DNA of 64,000 bases from Flexilinea flocculi (GCF_001192795.1 NZ_DF968180.1:414561-478560); one strand, 5' to 3'. Positions 18,170-27,642 are shown, counted from the stretch's first letter. Notes: generated by a model not told the origin, from the sequence alone. Program-made: numbers and translations.

Positions 18170-18493
18170 ATGGAAAGTGAAACCATATCTGTTGAGATGT
18201 TTAATGAATTTGTGCAGGTTGCTGAATTGGAACTGACACCGGAAGAATCAAAATCAATTCGTGAAAAAATGAATGAACAATTACGAGTAATCCATGAATT
18301 GGAATCCATCCCTTTGGATGAACAGTTAACCCCTGTTATTCACGGCAATCCTTATCCACGGGATATTCAGGCACCATTAAGAGAGGATATCTGGAAACCG
18401 TTTGAAAATACACAAGGAATTATCGATCAAGCGCCTCGTTCTCAGGACGGGTATATTGTTTCTCCGGATGTTCCGCATCAGAAATTGGGGTAA
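18170..18493 (+). CDS. gatC: Asp-tRNA(Asn)/Glu-tRNA(Gln) amidotransferase subunit C
   Basis: 107 residues, typical GatC length, with the family start VEMFNEFVQVAELELTPEES and the later belt region LTPVIHGNPYPRDIQAPLREDI that wraps around GatA and GatB. It is the assembly factor of the heterotrimer that amidates misacylated Glu-tRNA(Gln) or Asp-tRNA(Asn). AAGGCGGTAAG precedes the ATG. It is followed 2 nt later by gatA, giving a gatCAB operon. Confidence 0.93.
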   Translation: MESETISVEMFNEFVQVAELELTPEESKSIREKMNEQLRVIHELESIPLDEQLTPVIHGNPYPRDIQAPLREDIWKPFENTQGIIDQAPRSQDGYIVSPDVPHQKLG

Positions 18494-18495
18494 GT

Positions 18496-20085
18496 ATGAC
18501 AGAATTAATTGAACTTTCTGCAGTTGAACAGGCTGCATTAATACGCGAAAAGAAAATTTCTTCGGTTGAACTGCTGGAAGCCACACTGGCTCAGGTTGAA
18601 AAAGTGGATGGCAGATCCGGATCACTTGAACCATACGTTGAACAGCCGGAGGATTTGGAAAAAGTGCATGCTTTCCTGTTAATTGTTCGAGATCATGCGA
18701 TGGCGAAGGCAAAAGAGGTGGATCGAAAAATTGCAGCTGGCGAACCAGTCGGAGCGTTAGCCGGTGTTCCATATTCTGCTAAAGATGTCTATTGCACAAA
18801 AGGAATTCGAACAACCGCTGCATCCCGAATTCTTGAGGGGTGGAAACCACCGTATAGCTCAACAGTCATCGAAAAGATGGATCAAGCTGATGCAGTACTG
18901 TTTGGAAAAGTAAACCTGGATGAATTCACATTTGGCGGCACAACTGAAACGACCGCGTTTAAGCCAACCGTTCGGAATCCATGGGCGCTCGACAGAGTTC
19001 CAGGCGGTTCCTCAGGTGGATCTGCGGCAGCAGTATCAGCCTGTGAAGGCGCCATATCCTTAGGGACCGATACCGGCGGATCGATTCGAGAACCAGCCGC
19101 ATTTACTGGAATTGTCGGTCTCAAACCGACATACGGACGCGTATCACGTTATGGCGTCATTCCATTTGCTTCATCGATGGACACGATGGGTCCATTAACA
19201 AGGACGGTTTCCGATTCGGCATTTGTGCTAAAAGAAATTGCAGGCTTTGATCCGCGCGATAATACTACCGTCAGAGTTCCTGTGGACGATTATCTGGCTG
19301 ATCTTCAAAAAGGCATCAAAGGGCTGAGAATCGGAATATCGCCGGATTACTTAAAGATTACCTATCTGGATGATCAGGGTAACTATGCCTCTGCGCCTGT
19401 AGATCCAGAAATTGAGGCGAGTGTCTGGAAAGCTGCCGATCTGTTTCGTGATCTGGGCGCAGAAATTATTGAAGATGTACCAATGTCCAATACGAAGTAT
19501 TCTGTACCTGCATATTTTGTGATCAGCCGAATTGAAGCGTATTCCAACCTTCAACGATTTGATGGCTTGAAATACGGTCACACAACGCAGCAATCGGTGA
19601 AAGATATGTATGACCTTTATTATAAAAGCAGGGGGGAAGGTTTTGGGTATCAGGCAAAACTCCGTTTGCTGACTGGTATGTTTGCGAGTCAGGAAAAATT
19701 CTACGAAAAATATTATCGTCGGGCTCAACGGGCTCGTGCCTTGATGCGCAGAGACTTCGATGAGGCTTTTAATCCTCAAGGGAAATACCGGATCGATGCA
19801 ATTTTGACACCATCCACACCTTCACCGGCATTTCGATTTGGAGACGCCGTTGCATCCGACTCATTATTGATTCAATTTGCAGACCAATTTACAACGCCGA
19901 TGAATTTTGCCGGAACTCCAGGGATCAGCTTCCCCTGCGGATTAAGCTCAAGTGGATTGCCTATCGGATTGCAGATTACCGGATACGATTATTGTGAATC
20001 AAAAATATTGAGAGCTGCTTTTGCATATGAACAGGCAACACTGGATGCAGACTGGCGGAAAATAAAGCCTGTTGTTTTACGATGA
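18496..20085 (+). CDS. gatA: Asp-tRNA(Asn)/Glu-tRNA(Gln) amidotransferase subunit A (amidase)
   Basis: 529 residues, slightly longer than the usual 480-490 because of an insertion of about 20 residues near 35-60 (DGRSGSLEPYVEQPEDLEK). The amidase-signature core holds GVPYSAKDVYCTKG (catalytic Lys near 95) and PGGSSGGSAAAVSACEGAISLGTDTGGSIREPAAFTG with the cis-Ser and nucleophile Ser of the Ser-Ser-Lys triad. It releases ammonia from glutamine for transfer to the tRNA. It is closely spaced between gatC and gatB. Confidence 0.96.
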   Translation: MTELIELSAVEQAALIREKKISSVELLEATLAQVEKVDGRSGSLEPYVEQPEDLEKVHAFLLIVRDHAMAKAKEVDRKIAAGEPVGALAGVPYSAKDVYCTKGIRTTAASRILEGWKPPYSSTVIEKMDQADAVLFGKVNLDEFTFGGTTETTAFKPTVRNPWALDRVPGGSSGGSAAAVSACEGAISLGTDTGGSIREPAAFTGIVGLKPTYGRVSRYGVIPFASSMDTMGPLTRTVSDSAFVLKEIAGFDPRDNTTVRVPVDDYLADLQKGIKGLRIGISPDYLKITYLDDQGNYASAPVDPEIEASVWKAADLFRDLGAEIIEDVPMSNTKYSVPAYFVISRIEAYSNLQRFDGLKYGHTTQQSVKDMYDLYYKSRGEGFGYQAKLRLLTGMFASQEKFYEKYYRRAQRARALMRRDFDEAFNPQGKYRIDAILTPSTPSPAFRFGDAVASDSLLIQFADQFTTPMNFAGTPGISFPCGLSSSGLPIGLQITGYDYCESKILRAAFAYEQATLDADWRKIKPVVLR

Positions 20086-20098
20086 TGGGGGAATGATC

Positions 20099-21541
20099 AT
20101 GACACAAGAATACATTGCAACAATCGGGCTCGAAACTCATATCCAATTGAATACCAATACAAAAGCTTTCTGCAGTTGTAAAGCTGACTCCTGGGGTGAT
20201 GCTCCAAATACAAATATTTGTCCAATTTGCACGGGTCAACCGGGAGCTCTGCCCAGTACCAATCAAGCCATGGTAGAAAAAGCATTAATGCTTTGCCTTG
20301 CGATGAACTCTGATATCAACATGGATTCTTTTTTTGACCGAAAAAATTACTTGTATGCAGACCTTCCGGGTGGATATCAGGTGACCCAGAATGACCGCTC
20401 GATAGGACGCGGTGGTTATTTCGATTTTCTGATGGATGACGGCAGAGAAGTGCGCTGTCATATTCATAATTTGCATATGGAAGAAGATGCCGGGAAGACA
20501 AAGAATGAAGGCAATATCCGCTTAATTGATATGAATCGCTGCGGTGTCCCGCTGGTCGAGATGGTTACTATGCCGGATCTGCATTCGGCTGATGAAGCTG
20601 CCACCTATCTGACACGGCTGCGGCAGTTGCTGCGCTGGTTGGGCATTTCCGAAGCGAATATGGAAAAGGCACATTTACGCTGCGATGCCAACGTTTCCAT
20701 TGCCCCGAAAGGATCAACCGAACTGGGGAAAAAATGCGAGATCAAGAATATAAATTCCATTGAAGCGGTGCGCATGGCAATCAATTATGAAATTGAACGC
20801 CAGATTCGCGAAATCAACGCTGGAAATAAAATCGAACAATGGACCATTGAATGGGACAATGATACGCAGGAATTACGGAAAATGCGCTCTAAAGAGACTG
20901 CTGCGGATTATCGTTATTTTCGCGAGCCCAACCTGATGCCAGTTCACATCAGTGAAGAATTCTTAGAATCTATTAAGAACAAAATGCCGGAATTGCCCAT
21001 TCAAAGAAGGGAACGTTTCATCAGTGAAATGGGACTTCCTTCTTACGACGCAACGGTGCTGACTGCGGATCGTGATACTTCGGATTTCTTTGAAGCTGTT
21101 TGCAATATCTATGATGGTGACAACAAACGGGTGTCCAATTGGATGATGAATGAGGTCTTGAGAATTACGAATGAGACAGGCTGCGCGGTATCCGAATTAA
21201 AGATTACTGCTCAGGACTTAGCGGACATTATTCATATGGTGGACCAGAAAACGATTAACACAACAACGGGCAAAAATTTAGTCGACATGGTTCAAAGTTC
21301 TGGAAAACGTCCGCAACTGCTTGTTGAAGAACATGGACTTGGCCTTGTCAGCGATGATTCTGCAATTCGAGCGATGTGTACGAAGATTGTATCGGATAAT
21401 CCGAAAGAAGCAGCTTCTTATCGAAACGGAAAAGAATCTTTGATCGGGTGGTTTGTCGGTCAGGTGATGCGCGAGATGAGAGGAAAAGCTGATCCGGAAA
21501 AAGCAAAAGCGATTTTATTAGAGCTGCTAAAAGCGGATTAA
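20099..21541 (+). CDS. gatB: Asp-tRNA(Asn)/Glu-tRNA(Gln) amidotransferase subunit B
   Basis: 480 residues. ATG 20099 is preferred because GGGGGA lies 6 nt upstream; the in-frame ATG at 20093 would touch that site. The kinase-like core shows IGLETHIQLNTNTKAFCSCK, the zinc-type cysteines CSC and CPIC, KNYLYADLPGGYQVTQ, and RCDANVSI. The C-terminal YqeY-like tail ends GKADPEKAKAILLELL. GatB phosphorylates and amidates the misacylated tRNA carboxylate using ammonia from GatA. Last gene of gatCAB. Confidence 0.96.
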   Translation: MTQEYIATIGLETHIQLNTNTKAFCSCKADSWGDAPNTNICPICTGQPGALPSTNQAMVEKALMLCLAMNSDINMDSFFDRKNYLYADLPGGYQVTQNDRSIGRGGYFDFLMDDGREVRCHIHNLHMEEDAGKTKNEGNIRLIDMNRCGVPLVEMVTMPDLHSADEAATYLTRLRQLLRWLGISEANMEKAHLRCDANVSIAPKGSTELGKKCEIKNINSIEAVRMAINYEIERQIREINAGNKIEQWTIEWDNDTQELRKMRSKETAADYRYFREPNLMPVHISEEFLESIKNKMPELPIQRRERFISEMGLPSYDATVLTADRDTSDFFEAVCNIYDGDNKRVSNWMMNEVLRITNETGCAVSELKITAQDLADIIHMVDQKTINTTTGKNLVDMVQSSGKRPQLLVEEHGLGLVSDDSAIRAMCTKIVSDNPKEAASYRNGKESLIGWFVGQVMREMRGKADPEKAKAILLELLKAD

Positions 21542-21586
21542 TCTGCAAACACGAAGAGTTAACCGGATTTTTCAGGTGGGTGTCCT

Positions 21587-21706
21587 GCAATTGGAAACTT
21601 AGACTGTTTTTTAAATAAGGGGTGTAACGATATTGTTATCCTGTTTTCGAGCTTCTCGCGAAAACAGGATAACAATAAAAACTCTTCTTCATATTTTAAA
21701 ATGCGG
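21587..21706. repeat. AATTCGAAATATGG repeat with 18-bp perfect hairpin
   Basis: An 18-bp perfect stem (ATTGTTATCCTGTTTTCG) lies at 21632-21649 and 21659-21676. Outer ends are weak (GCAATTGGAAAC and CATATTTTAAAATGC). It sits between the convergent gatB and glycosyltransferase genes and could terminate both, although a following T-run is missing. Confidence 0.8.
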
Positions 21707-21735
21707 ATGGCTGACAGAGCAAGATTCGTTGTTTA

Positions 21736-22860
21736 TCAGTCCTTGAAGAACTCTTTTAAAAACAATTCCTGATATTCAGAAAAGATTTTTTCAGCAGAAA
21801 AGCGCTTCGCTCTTTCCATCAGTTTTTCTTTTGATGGCAATGATTCCGGGTGATCAATTGCAGCAATAATTGCATCGACCATTCCATCCCGATCGCCAGG
21901 AGGAATGAGTTGTCCATATGTGCCGTTATCGAGGATTTCTGCCGGCCCGTAGGGGCAATTCATGGATATAACGGGTGTACCGCATGCCAGGGATTCTGCC
22001 AGCGTGATATTAAAACCTTCATATTTTGATGTACACACCAATATATCTGCGTTTGAAATATAAGGATACGGGTTTGTTTTGATGCCGGGGAGTTTTACTT
22101 CATTTTCAATTCCATAGGCAATCATTTGTTGTTCCAACATCTGACGTTCCGACCCTTCCCCTAAGATCAGCAAGCGTGCTTTTCGCTTTTTAATCAGGGT
22201 TTGAAATACATCCATTAAAAATGAAAAATTCTTTTGCTGTTCCAATCTCCCAACCGCAATCAAAACCGGAATGGATTTTTCAGTCAGCCAGGATTCATTA
22301 ATTTGTTCTTTAGCCAAGAGATGGATATGATCAATATCGATCGGATTGTAGATATTTTGTACTTTATTGGGATTAATTCTGATTGCATCGATGAGATTCT
22401 GAGCAGCACCCTCTGAGACCACAACTGTTTTATCTGCAAGCGGATAAAGGAATTTTGATAGAAACACTAGGATGCTTTCTTTCCCCCCATTTTCCAGATT
22501 ATTGGCTGTAATTGTGTTATGTTCTGTAATAATAATTTTTGAGCAGGTTCCGGAAAAAATCTTTGCGATTATCGTAACAATATTCAGGTGGGTAAGATTG
22601 CTGATAAAGACGTCTGGTTTTGATTTTTTGAAATATCGTATGAGAGGGAACAGAGATTGGCTGACATGTTCTTTCTTCAGAGATATGAGGTTCACTCTTG
22701 GATCGATGTCAGTGAGAAAAGCGCCTGTTTTTTTTACTAAAACGAGATCTATGGAATAACCGGCGTTGATGAACCATGGCAGTAATGTCAGGATCATTTT
22801 CTCAGCGCCGCCTACCCGCATATCGTATGAAAAGAAAGCAATTTTTCTTTGCTTGATCAT
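21736..22860 (-). CDS. Family 4 glycosyltransferase (GT-B fold)
   Basis: 374 residues from ATG 22860, chosen because it overlaps the birA stop in an ATGA arrangement; a TTG 12 nt upstream is the alternative. The N-terminal Rossmann half begins KIAFFSYDMRVGGAEKMILTL (the GGAE acceptor-side motif). The C-terminal half has VGRLEQQKNFSFL and the nucleotide-sugar site EGFNITLAESLACGTPVI. It is cytoplasmic and transfers sugars from nucleotide donors, probably in surface glycan synthesis. Pairing with birA looks like simple co-transcription. Confidence 0.9.
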   Translation of the reverse strand: MIKQRKIAFFSYDMRVGGAEKMILTLLPWFINAGYSIDLVLVKKTGAFLTDIDPRVNLISLKKEHVSQSLFPLIRYFKKSKPDVFISNLTHLNIVTIIAKIFSGTCSKIIITEHNTITANNLENGGKESILVFLSKFLYPLADKTVVVSEGAAQNLIDAIRINPNKVQNIYNPIDIDHIHLLAKEQINESWLTEKSIPVLIAVGRLEQQKNFSFLMDVFQTLIKKRKARLLILGEGSERQMLEQQMIAYGIENEVKLPGIKTNPYPYISNADILVCTSKYEGFNITLAESLACGTPVISMNCPYGPAEILDNGTYGQLIPPGDRDGMVDAIIAAIDHPESLPSKEKLMERAKRFSAEKIFSEYQELFLKEFFKD

Positions 22861-23663
22861 ATTTTTCCGCAATATTTTTGGACGGGACGCAACGATATTT
22901 CTCCGGCGAGGTAACTTTTCCTTTGTCCTTTTCGATCTTCGACCAGAAGATTTCCCTGTGGATCCAGCCCGATCAGGGTGCAGACTTCCGGTTCCTGATT
23001 GATGGCCGATAGGATGATTTGCTGATTTTTATATGCCAGAAATCGTTCCCAGTTCAGCAAAAATTCGCGCTTAATGACGGTAGGACGCAGCATGATGATT
23101 TTTTCAATAATCTCATGAATATGCTGGTTTGCATCCAGGTTTACACATCCGGCTGTCTCCAATGAACCGGCAGGGAAATTCTGGTTTTCAATCGGAGGAA
23201 TCGCCTCTTTGCGTAGGTTGATACCGATTCCTATAACCATTCCTTCCAAAACCGATCCATTCCAAGCGCTTTCACAGAGAATTCCACAGACCTTTTTCCC
23301 GTCAATAAGAATATCGTTCGGCCATTTCATGCAAGGTTCTAATTGATGATTTTGCTGCAACGATTCCGCAACTGCCAAACCCGACAATGGAGAAAAGAGA
23401 TGAAGAACCGAGCGTTCTGCTTCTGTGGGACGAATGATCAGCGACATGGCGATGCAACTGTTGGGATACGAAATCCATTTACGCTGCATCCGACCGCGGC
23501 CTGAAGTCTGTTCCGAAGCTGTGACAAGGCTCAAATCTGCAGCTCCTTCCAATGCCCATTCGAGCGCTGCCCGATTAGTTGAGTCAATTGTCTGATAGCT
23601 TCTGATTTCACCCATCGGTAAATCAGAAAATGATATAGAATTCCATTTTTCCGTCATGAACAA
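22857..23663 (-). CDS. birA: Biotin-[acetyl-CoA-carboxylase] ligase, catalytic-only form
   Basis: 268 residues without the N-terminal helix-turn-helix of regulatory BirA, so a group I ligase. Motifs: STNRAALEWA, the adenylate loop GRGRMQRKW near 55-63, KWPNDILIDGKKVCGILCE near 118-136, and a small C-terminal SH3-like domain (GLDPQGNLLVEDRKG). It attaches biotin to carboxylase carrier proteins. The start is ambiguous: a TTG at 23663 has GAGG at 6-nt spacing, whereas the ATG at 23657 has it at 12 nt. The stop overlaps the glycosyltransferase start. Confidence 0.93.
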   Translation of the reverse strand: MFMTEKWNSISFSDLPMGEIRSYQTIDSTNRAALEWALEGAADLSLVTASEQTSGRGRMQRKWISYPNSCIAMSLIIRPTEAERSVLHLFSPLSGLAVAESLQQNHQLEPCMKWPNDILIDGKKVCGILCESAWNGSVLEGMVIGIGINLRKEAIPPIENQNFPAGSLETAGCVNLDANQHIHEIIEKIIMLRPTVIKREFLLNWERFLAYKNQQIILSAINQEPEVCTLIGLDPQGNLLVEDRKGQRKSYLAGEISLRPVQKYCGKI

Positions 23664-23683
23664 CGAAAACCTCTATCTTACAG

Positions 23684-23802
23684 TCATCCGAAATTTGAAA
23701 AGGCTTTTTGAAAAAATGTAGACGATTTATGATAGTGACAATATAGCGCGAAGCGCCAAATCATCACCATCATAAATCGTCCTTCTCATATTTCGTAATG
23801 TC
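23684..23802. repeat. AATTCGAAATATGG repeat with variant hairpin
   Basis: Ends TCATCCGAAATTTG and CATATTTCGTAATG enclose an inverted repeat GACGATTTATGATAGTGA paired with TCACCATCATAAATCGTC (one mismatch), and an inner GCGCGAAGCGC. The stem sequence is unrelated to the TTGTTG type of other copies, yet it sits in the same position inside the element. Confidence 0.75.
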
Positions 23803-23894
23803 CTTACTTTATTCATCCATTGTATTTTTAAAACAGTACTGCCATACGGTATCAATGCATGGCAGTGAATTTCCATAAAACCAAAAAAGAATGG

Positions 23895-24068
23895 TTATTT
23901 CTTCGGAGCTTCCATCCCTTTATGAAGGTCGGTACGACCAATTCGATAAATTTTTGTACCGCAGACTGGGCAAGTTCCGAAAACAACAGCGCTGCCGCGT
24001 TTATTGAAAGACGGAGTAGCTCCAACGATCTCACGCTTCGCTTTACATTTTACACAATATCCTTCCAT
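23895..24068 (-). CDS. Small zinc-ribbon protein, DUF5679 type
   Basis: A 57-residue gene: MEGYCVKCKAKREIVGATPS, then a Gly/Ser/Ala stretch, then FGTCPVCGTKIYRIGRTDLH and a Lys-rich end. Two CxxC pairs (YCVKC and TCPVC) form a zinc ribbon. The pattern matches DUF5679 proteins, common in Chloroflexota and Actinobacteria; the function is unknown, possibly nucleic-acid binding. GGAGG lies 6 nt before ATG 24068 and 3 nt before a second ATG at 24071, so 24068 is chosen. The overlapping ORFs on both strands are shadows. It is monocistronic; the 400 bp upstream contain only a terminator palindrome. Confidence 0.85.
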   Translation of the reverse strand: MEGYCVKCKAKREIVGATPSFNKRGSAVVFGTCPVCGTKIYRIGRTDLHKGMEAPKK

Positions 24069-24325
24069 CATTTGCCTCCTATTTTTAAAGTTGATTTTTC
24101 CGTCATGTGGCTTTCATTCAATCTGAAAAGATTCTCCTCATATTCCACATGGCTTATTTCATAGTATATCAATAGTTTTTCAAATATGCTATATTCGTCA
24201 AGACATTCTTCGGTTGGAATACCTGTTTCTTGCTTTAAATCGTTGCTTTTTTTCCCTTTCTGACTGCCTGCTCTATCGTTGCACGTATCATAATCCTGTG
24301 ATTTGGAAGGAGCGGTTACATAAAA

Positions 24326-24367
24326 AAAGGCATTTTTTACGAGGAATTCCTCGTAAAAAATGCCTTT
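24326..24367 (-). terminator. 42-nt perfect palindrome, terminator of the lysS-HAD operon
   Basis: AAAGGCATTTTTTACGAGGAA and its exact complement meet at a central GAATTC. Read on the minus strand it ends in GCCTTTTTTTA, giving a T-run, and it lies about 100 nt past the HAD gene stop. The remainder of the 24069-24467 gap shows nothing else I can support. Confidence 0.75.
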
Positions 24368-24467
24368 AATATAATGAACCTTAAAAAGAATTCTGAAAAC
24401 TCTATTTCATTGATCAACTAACAATATGACAATAATCACTAAAAATATATTACTGTCATTTTCTGCG

Positions 24468-25145
24468 TCAAAGAGCGTCTTTCATCTCTATATTTCTGAT
24501 CATTTCTGCGTTGAAATCTTCATAATTCCGAAGCGCAATATCTGCGTTGATCATTTCATCAACCCTTTTTGTGGTTGCAATGCCGATGCATATCATCCCG
24601 GCAGCTTTTGCTGCTTGCATCCCTGCCAGCGAATCTTCGAATACTATACAATGATTCGGTTGTTTATTCAGTGATTGCGCTGCCAGCAAAAAAACGTCCG
24701 GAGCTGGTTTTGATGGCAGGTAATCCCCAGAAATAATATTTCCGAAGTATTGGGTTAAACCGAGCGTTTGCAGCTCAATAATGATCGTTTCCAGTTTGCT
24801 GGATGATGCAATTGCCATTGGAAAGCCGGAAAGGAAAAACTGAGACAAAATTTTTTCTACGCCTGGTATCGTATGAATGAATTCTTTTCTGTGAAAATTC
24901 ACATTAACAAGTTTAAAATTCTCCTCGGAAATCGCTAATTTTTCTGATTTTGACAGCGAATCGCCAAATAAATCATCTAAAATGCTGGGAAACGTTGTTC
25001 CAAAATATTTCGATTTGTATTCTTCTTCCGAAATGACCCTCGGAAAATGAAATTTCTCGAGAATTTTTTTAAATGCTTCATAGAAACCTTTTGCAGAATC
25101 TGTAATCGTTCCATCCAGATCCCATAGGATGGCAGGCTGATTCAT
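24468..25145 (-). CDS. HAD-superfamily phosphatase (beta-phosphoglucomutase/GPP-like)
   Basis: 225 residues. HAD motif I is WDLDGTITDS at the N terminus (nucleophile Asp near 9), motif II is AIASSSK near 114-120, motif III is the Lys in PSKPAPDVF, and motif IV is VFEDSLAGMQAAKAAGM. The helical cap between motifs I and II is of the C1 type. Members dephosphorylate sugar phosphates or similar metabolites; the substrate is not predictable. The start overlaps the lysS stop (ATGA), so translation is coupled to lysS. Confidence 0.88.
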   Translation of the reverse strand: MNQPAILWDLDGTITDSAKGFYEAFKKILEKFHFPRVISEEEYKSKYFGTTFPSILDDLFGDSLSKSEKLAISEENFKLVNVNFHRKEFIHTIPGVEKILSQFFLSGFPMAIASSSKLETIIIELQTLGLTQYFGNIISGDYLPSKPAPDVFLLAAQSLNKQPNHCIVFEDSLAGMQAAKAAGMICIGIATTKRVDEMINADIALRNYEDFNAEMIRNIEMKDAL

Positions 25146-26680
25146 GCTTCGGTTTCTCCTTCAGTACTATCATTATCGCGGTCACGCAGATGCGGAAACA
25201 AAAGAACTTCCCGAATAGTGCTGCTGTTGGTGAACAACATGGTCAGTCGGTCGATGCCCATGCCAAATCCGCCGCAGGGAGGCATACCGTAACGCATTGC
25301 CTGTAAGTAATCTTCATCAATCGGATTGTTTTCATCGTCATCGGATGCATATGCTCTTCCCATTTCCAGGAACCGGAGTTCCTGGTCGATTGGATCGTTC
25401 AATTCAGTGAACGCGTTGCATAACTCCATCCCCGCAATGAAACCTTCAAACCGTTCGGTTGTAGTCGGATCATCCGGTTTTCTCTTTGCCAAAGGTGAAA
25501 TTTCCCATGGGTAATCATAAAGGAAAGTCGGCTGAAGAAAAGTAGGTTCCAGGTATTCACTGACCAGAAAATCGATCAGCTTTCCGCGTGGCATTTCGGG
25601 TTTGAACTGCATTCCCTTTTCCTTCATAATCGAGGCGAGCGTATTGCGGTCAGGATAATTAGCGATATCAATGCCTGTTTTTTCAAGAATTCCTTCGCGC
25701 ATATTGATGCGATTCCATGGTTTTGACAGATCGAATTCGATTCCGTTGTAGGTTAATATTGTTGTGCCAAGCGTTTTCTCAGCGGCAAAACGAATCATCT
25801 TTTCGGTGAATTCCATCACCTTCAGATAATCAAAATACGCACAATAGAATTCAAGTTGTGTAAATTCAGGATTGTGTTTGTATGATACGCCTTCATTGCG
25901 AAAATCTCTTCCGATCTCATACACTCGATCGAGTCCGCCTACCAACAACCGTTTCAGATATAGTTCGAATGAAATTCTCAGGAATAAGTCTTGATGAAGT
26001 TGGTTATGATGGGTGGTAAAAGGTTTCGCTGCAGCCCCACCGTAGATTGGCTGTAAAATCGGGGTTTCGACTTCAAGAAAGTCATTTTGATTCAGGAACT
26101 CCCGTAAAGAATTGACTAATTTCGTACGTGTGTAGAAGATTTTTTTTACATCCGGATTGACTACCAGATCTGCATAGCGTTGTCGATAGCGAATTTCTGG
26201 ATCTGTAAGTCCTGTATAACGGACAGTCTGTCCGTCAACAATCTCTTCTTTTGCGGCAGGCAGTGCAGTGATTGCTTTGGCAAGCATACGGAAATCATCA
26301 ACTTGCAGGGAGACCTCTCCGGTTTTTGTCCGAATCATTGTTCCATGCGCTTCAATAAAATCCCCTAAATCGAAGAAATCTTTGAATATTTGGAGTTTAT
26401 CGCCTAATTCATTGACTCGCAGAAAGAGTTGAATTTTTCCGGTACTGTCTTCGATATGTGTAAAGGCCAATTTCCCCATAACCCGGAGTGAACGCATTCT
26501 TCCAGCCAATGTAAACACACAAGGATCAGGGCATTCATGTTGCTCGGTCTTTAGAAATTCATCGCATGCTTTTTTGATGGTCGAATTGTTGTTGGCTCGT
26601 GTGGGGTAAGATTCAATCCCAAGTTCTTTCAGTTTGCGGATTTTTTCAATCCTGATCTTTTCAAGTTCGTTCAGTTCCAT
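25142..26680 (-). CDS. lysS: Lysyl-tRNA synthetase, class II
   Basis: 512 residues. An N-terminal OB-fold anticodon-binding domain (FTLAGRMRSLRVMGKLAFTHIEDSTGKIQLFL) precedes the class II core: motif 1 region FLEVETPILQPIYGGAAAKPF, motif 2 FRNEGVSYKHNPEFTQLEFY, and motif 3 GGFGMGIDRLTMLFTN. It charges tRNA-Lys with lysine; a tRNA-Lys(UUU) gene lies about 1 kb away on the same strand. Operon with the downstream HAD phosphatase. Confidence 0.97.
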   Translation of the reverse strand: MELNELEKIRIEKIRKLKELGIESYPTRANNNSTIKKACDEFLKTEQHECPDPCVFTLAGRMRSLRVMGKLAFTHIEDSTGKIQLFLRVNELGDKLQIFKDFFDLGDFIEAHGTMIRTKTGEVSLQVDDFRMLAKAITALPAAKEEIVDGQTVRYTGLTDPEIRYRQRYADLVVNPDVKKIFYTRTKLVNSLREFLNQNDFLEVETPILQPIYGGAAAKPFTTHHNQLHQDLFLRISFELYLKRLLVGGLDRVYEIGRDFRNEGVSYKHNPEFTQLEFYCAYFDYLKVMEFTEKMIRFAAEKTLGTTILTYNGIEFDLSKPWNRINMREGILEKTGIDIANYPDRNTLASIMKEKGMQFKPEMPRGKLIDFLVSEYLEPTFLQPTFLYDYPWEISPLAKRKPDDPTTTERFEGFIAGMELCNAFTELNDPIDQELRFLEMGRAYASDDDENNPIDEDYLQAMRYGMPPCGGFGMGIDRLTMLFTNSSTIREVLLFPHLRDRDNDSTEGETEA

Positions 26681-26772
26681 CCAATACCTTTTTCTTGTCT
26701 TGTTTTCTCAAAAATCAACGCGTTAATTATAGTGCAATCAAAGAAAACGGTATGACATAGAGCCAGTGAGTC

Positions 26773-26995
26773 TGCGTTTTGAATTATGGGGAGAATCACT
26801 TGATAGATTGGAACGATCGGTTGATTTTTCGAATTGCTGGATGGGGCAATCAGATCGATTCGAAATACGGGATGAATTATTGGTAATTTGGTTTTTTTTC
26901 ACTTCATGCAAAAAAAGCCAAGTTTTTCTTTCTCTTTTCGAGAGATTTTATCGATTTTGATTAACTGGAAAATTGATCCATAGCAATTCAAAATT
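26773..26995. repeat. Two adjacent degenerate AATTCGAAATATGG elements
   Basis: The first runs from TTTTGAATTATGGGGA to TTTTTCGAATTGCTGG (about 26775-26840). The second begins GATTCGAAATACGGG (26858) and contains GGTAATTTGGTTTTTTTTC with GCAAAAAAAGCCAAG as a partial stem, ending near an AGCAATTCAAAATTTAGG half-site. They fill most of the 450-bp gap between lysS and greA, which holds no gene I can support. Confidence 0.55.
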
Positions 26996-27133
26996 TAGGT
27001 TGGCTTTGTGAAGAATAACAAAACAAATTTGTTCTCTTTTTGATAAAGCCAATCTAAAATCCGAATTACCTTTTATTTCGGAAAACTTACCGTGTATTTT
27101 TTTTACTTTTTTAGAAGTGAATCGGGTTTCAAT

Positions 27134-27604
27134 TTAATGAATATTAATGATCTTAATATTGTAAGATCCGATGGGCGCTGATACTTGAACGATGTCACCT
27201 TTTTTATGTCCGATTACAGCTTTTCCTATGGGAGATTCGTTCGAAATTTTATTTTCTTCCGGGTTGGCTTCTGGCGCTCCTACAATGATGTAAGATTCTA
27301 CAATATCGCTTCCCTCTTCAGAAATTTCAATTTTTGAACCTACTTCAATGATTTCGCTGCTTTCCGATGAATCGACAACACGTGCAACAGCAACCAGGTA
27401 CTCCAATTCTTTGATTCTTCCTTCCGTGAACGATTGTTCATTTTTAGCGGCCTCATACTCAGCATTTTCGAGCAGATCATCACCACCGCCTTCAATCGCA
27501 CTGCGGAGTCTTTCGGAAACTTCTGCACGTTTTACGTTACGTAAAAAGTCAAGCTCTGCTACGAGTTTTTCGTATCCTTCGCGTGTGAGAATTGTATTTG
27601 CCAT
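27134..27604 (-). CDS. greA: Transcription elongation factor GreA
   Basis: 156 residues from ATG 27604, preferred because AGAGG lies 6 nt upstream (only 3 nt from the ATG at 27607). The N-terminal coiled coil starts MANTILTREGYEKLVAELDFL, with the acidic tip GGGDDLLENAEYEAAKNEQ (residues about 39-57) that reaches into the RNA polymerase secondary channel. The C-terminal FKBP-like domain ends SPIGKAVIGHKKGDIVQV. GreA stimulates cleavage of backtracked RNA. It lies downstream of tRNA-Lys on the same strand, separated by a terminator-like hairpin. Confidence 0.96.
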   Translation of the reverse strand: MANTILTREGYEKLVAELDFLRNVKRAEVSERLRSAIEGGGDDLLENAEYEAAKNEQSFTEGRIKELEYLVAVARVVDSSESSEIIEVGSKIEISEEGSDIVESYIIVGAPEANPEENKISNESPIGKAVIGHKKGDIVQVSAPIGSYNIKIINIH

Positions 27605-27642
27605 CATAAACCTCTGAGCATTTCTCTGTTGCAAGAATTAAT

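Noticed and set aside
23859..24164. 101-codon plus-strand ORF and 60-codon minus-strand ORF at the zinc-ribbon gene
   Set aside because: Both are shadows; the third frame gives the DUF5679-type protein with two CxxC pairs and a good ribosome-binding site.
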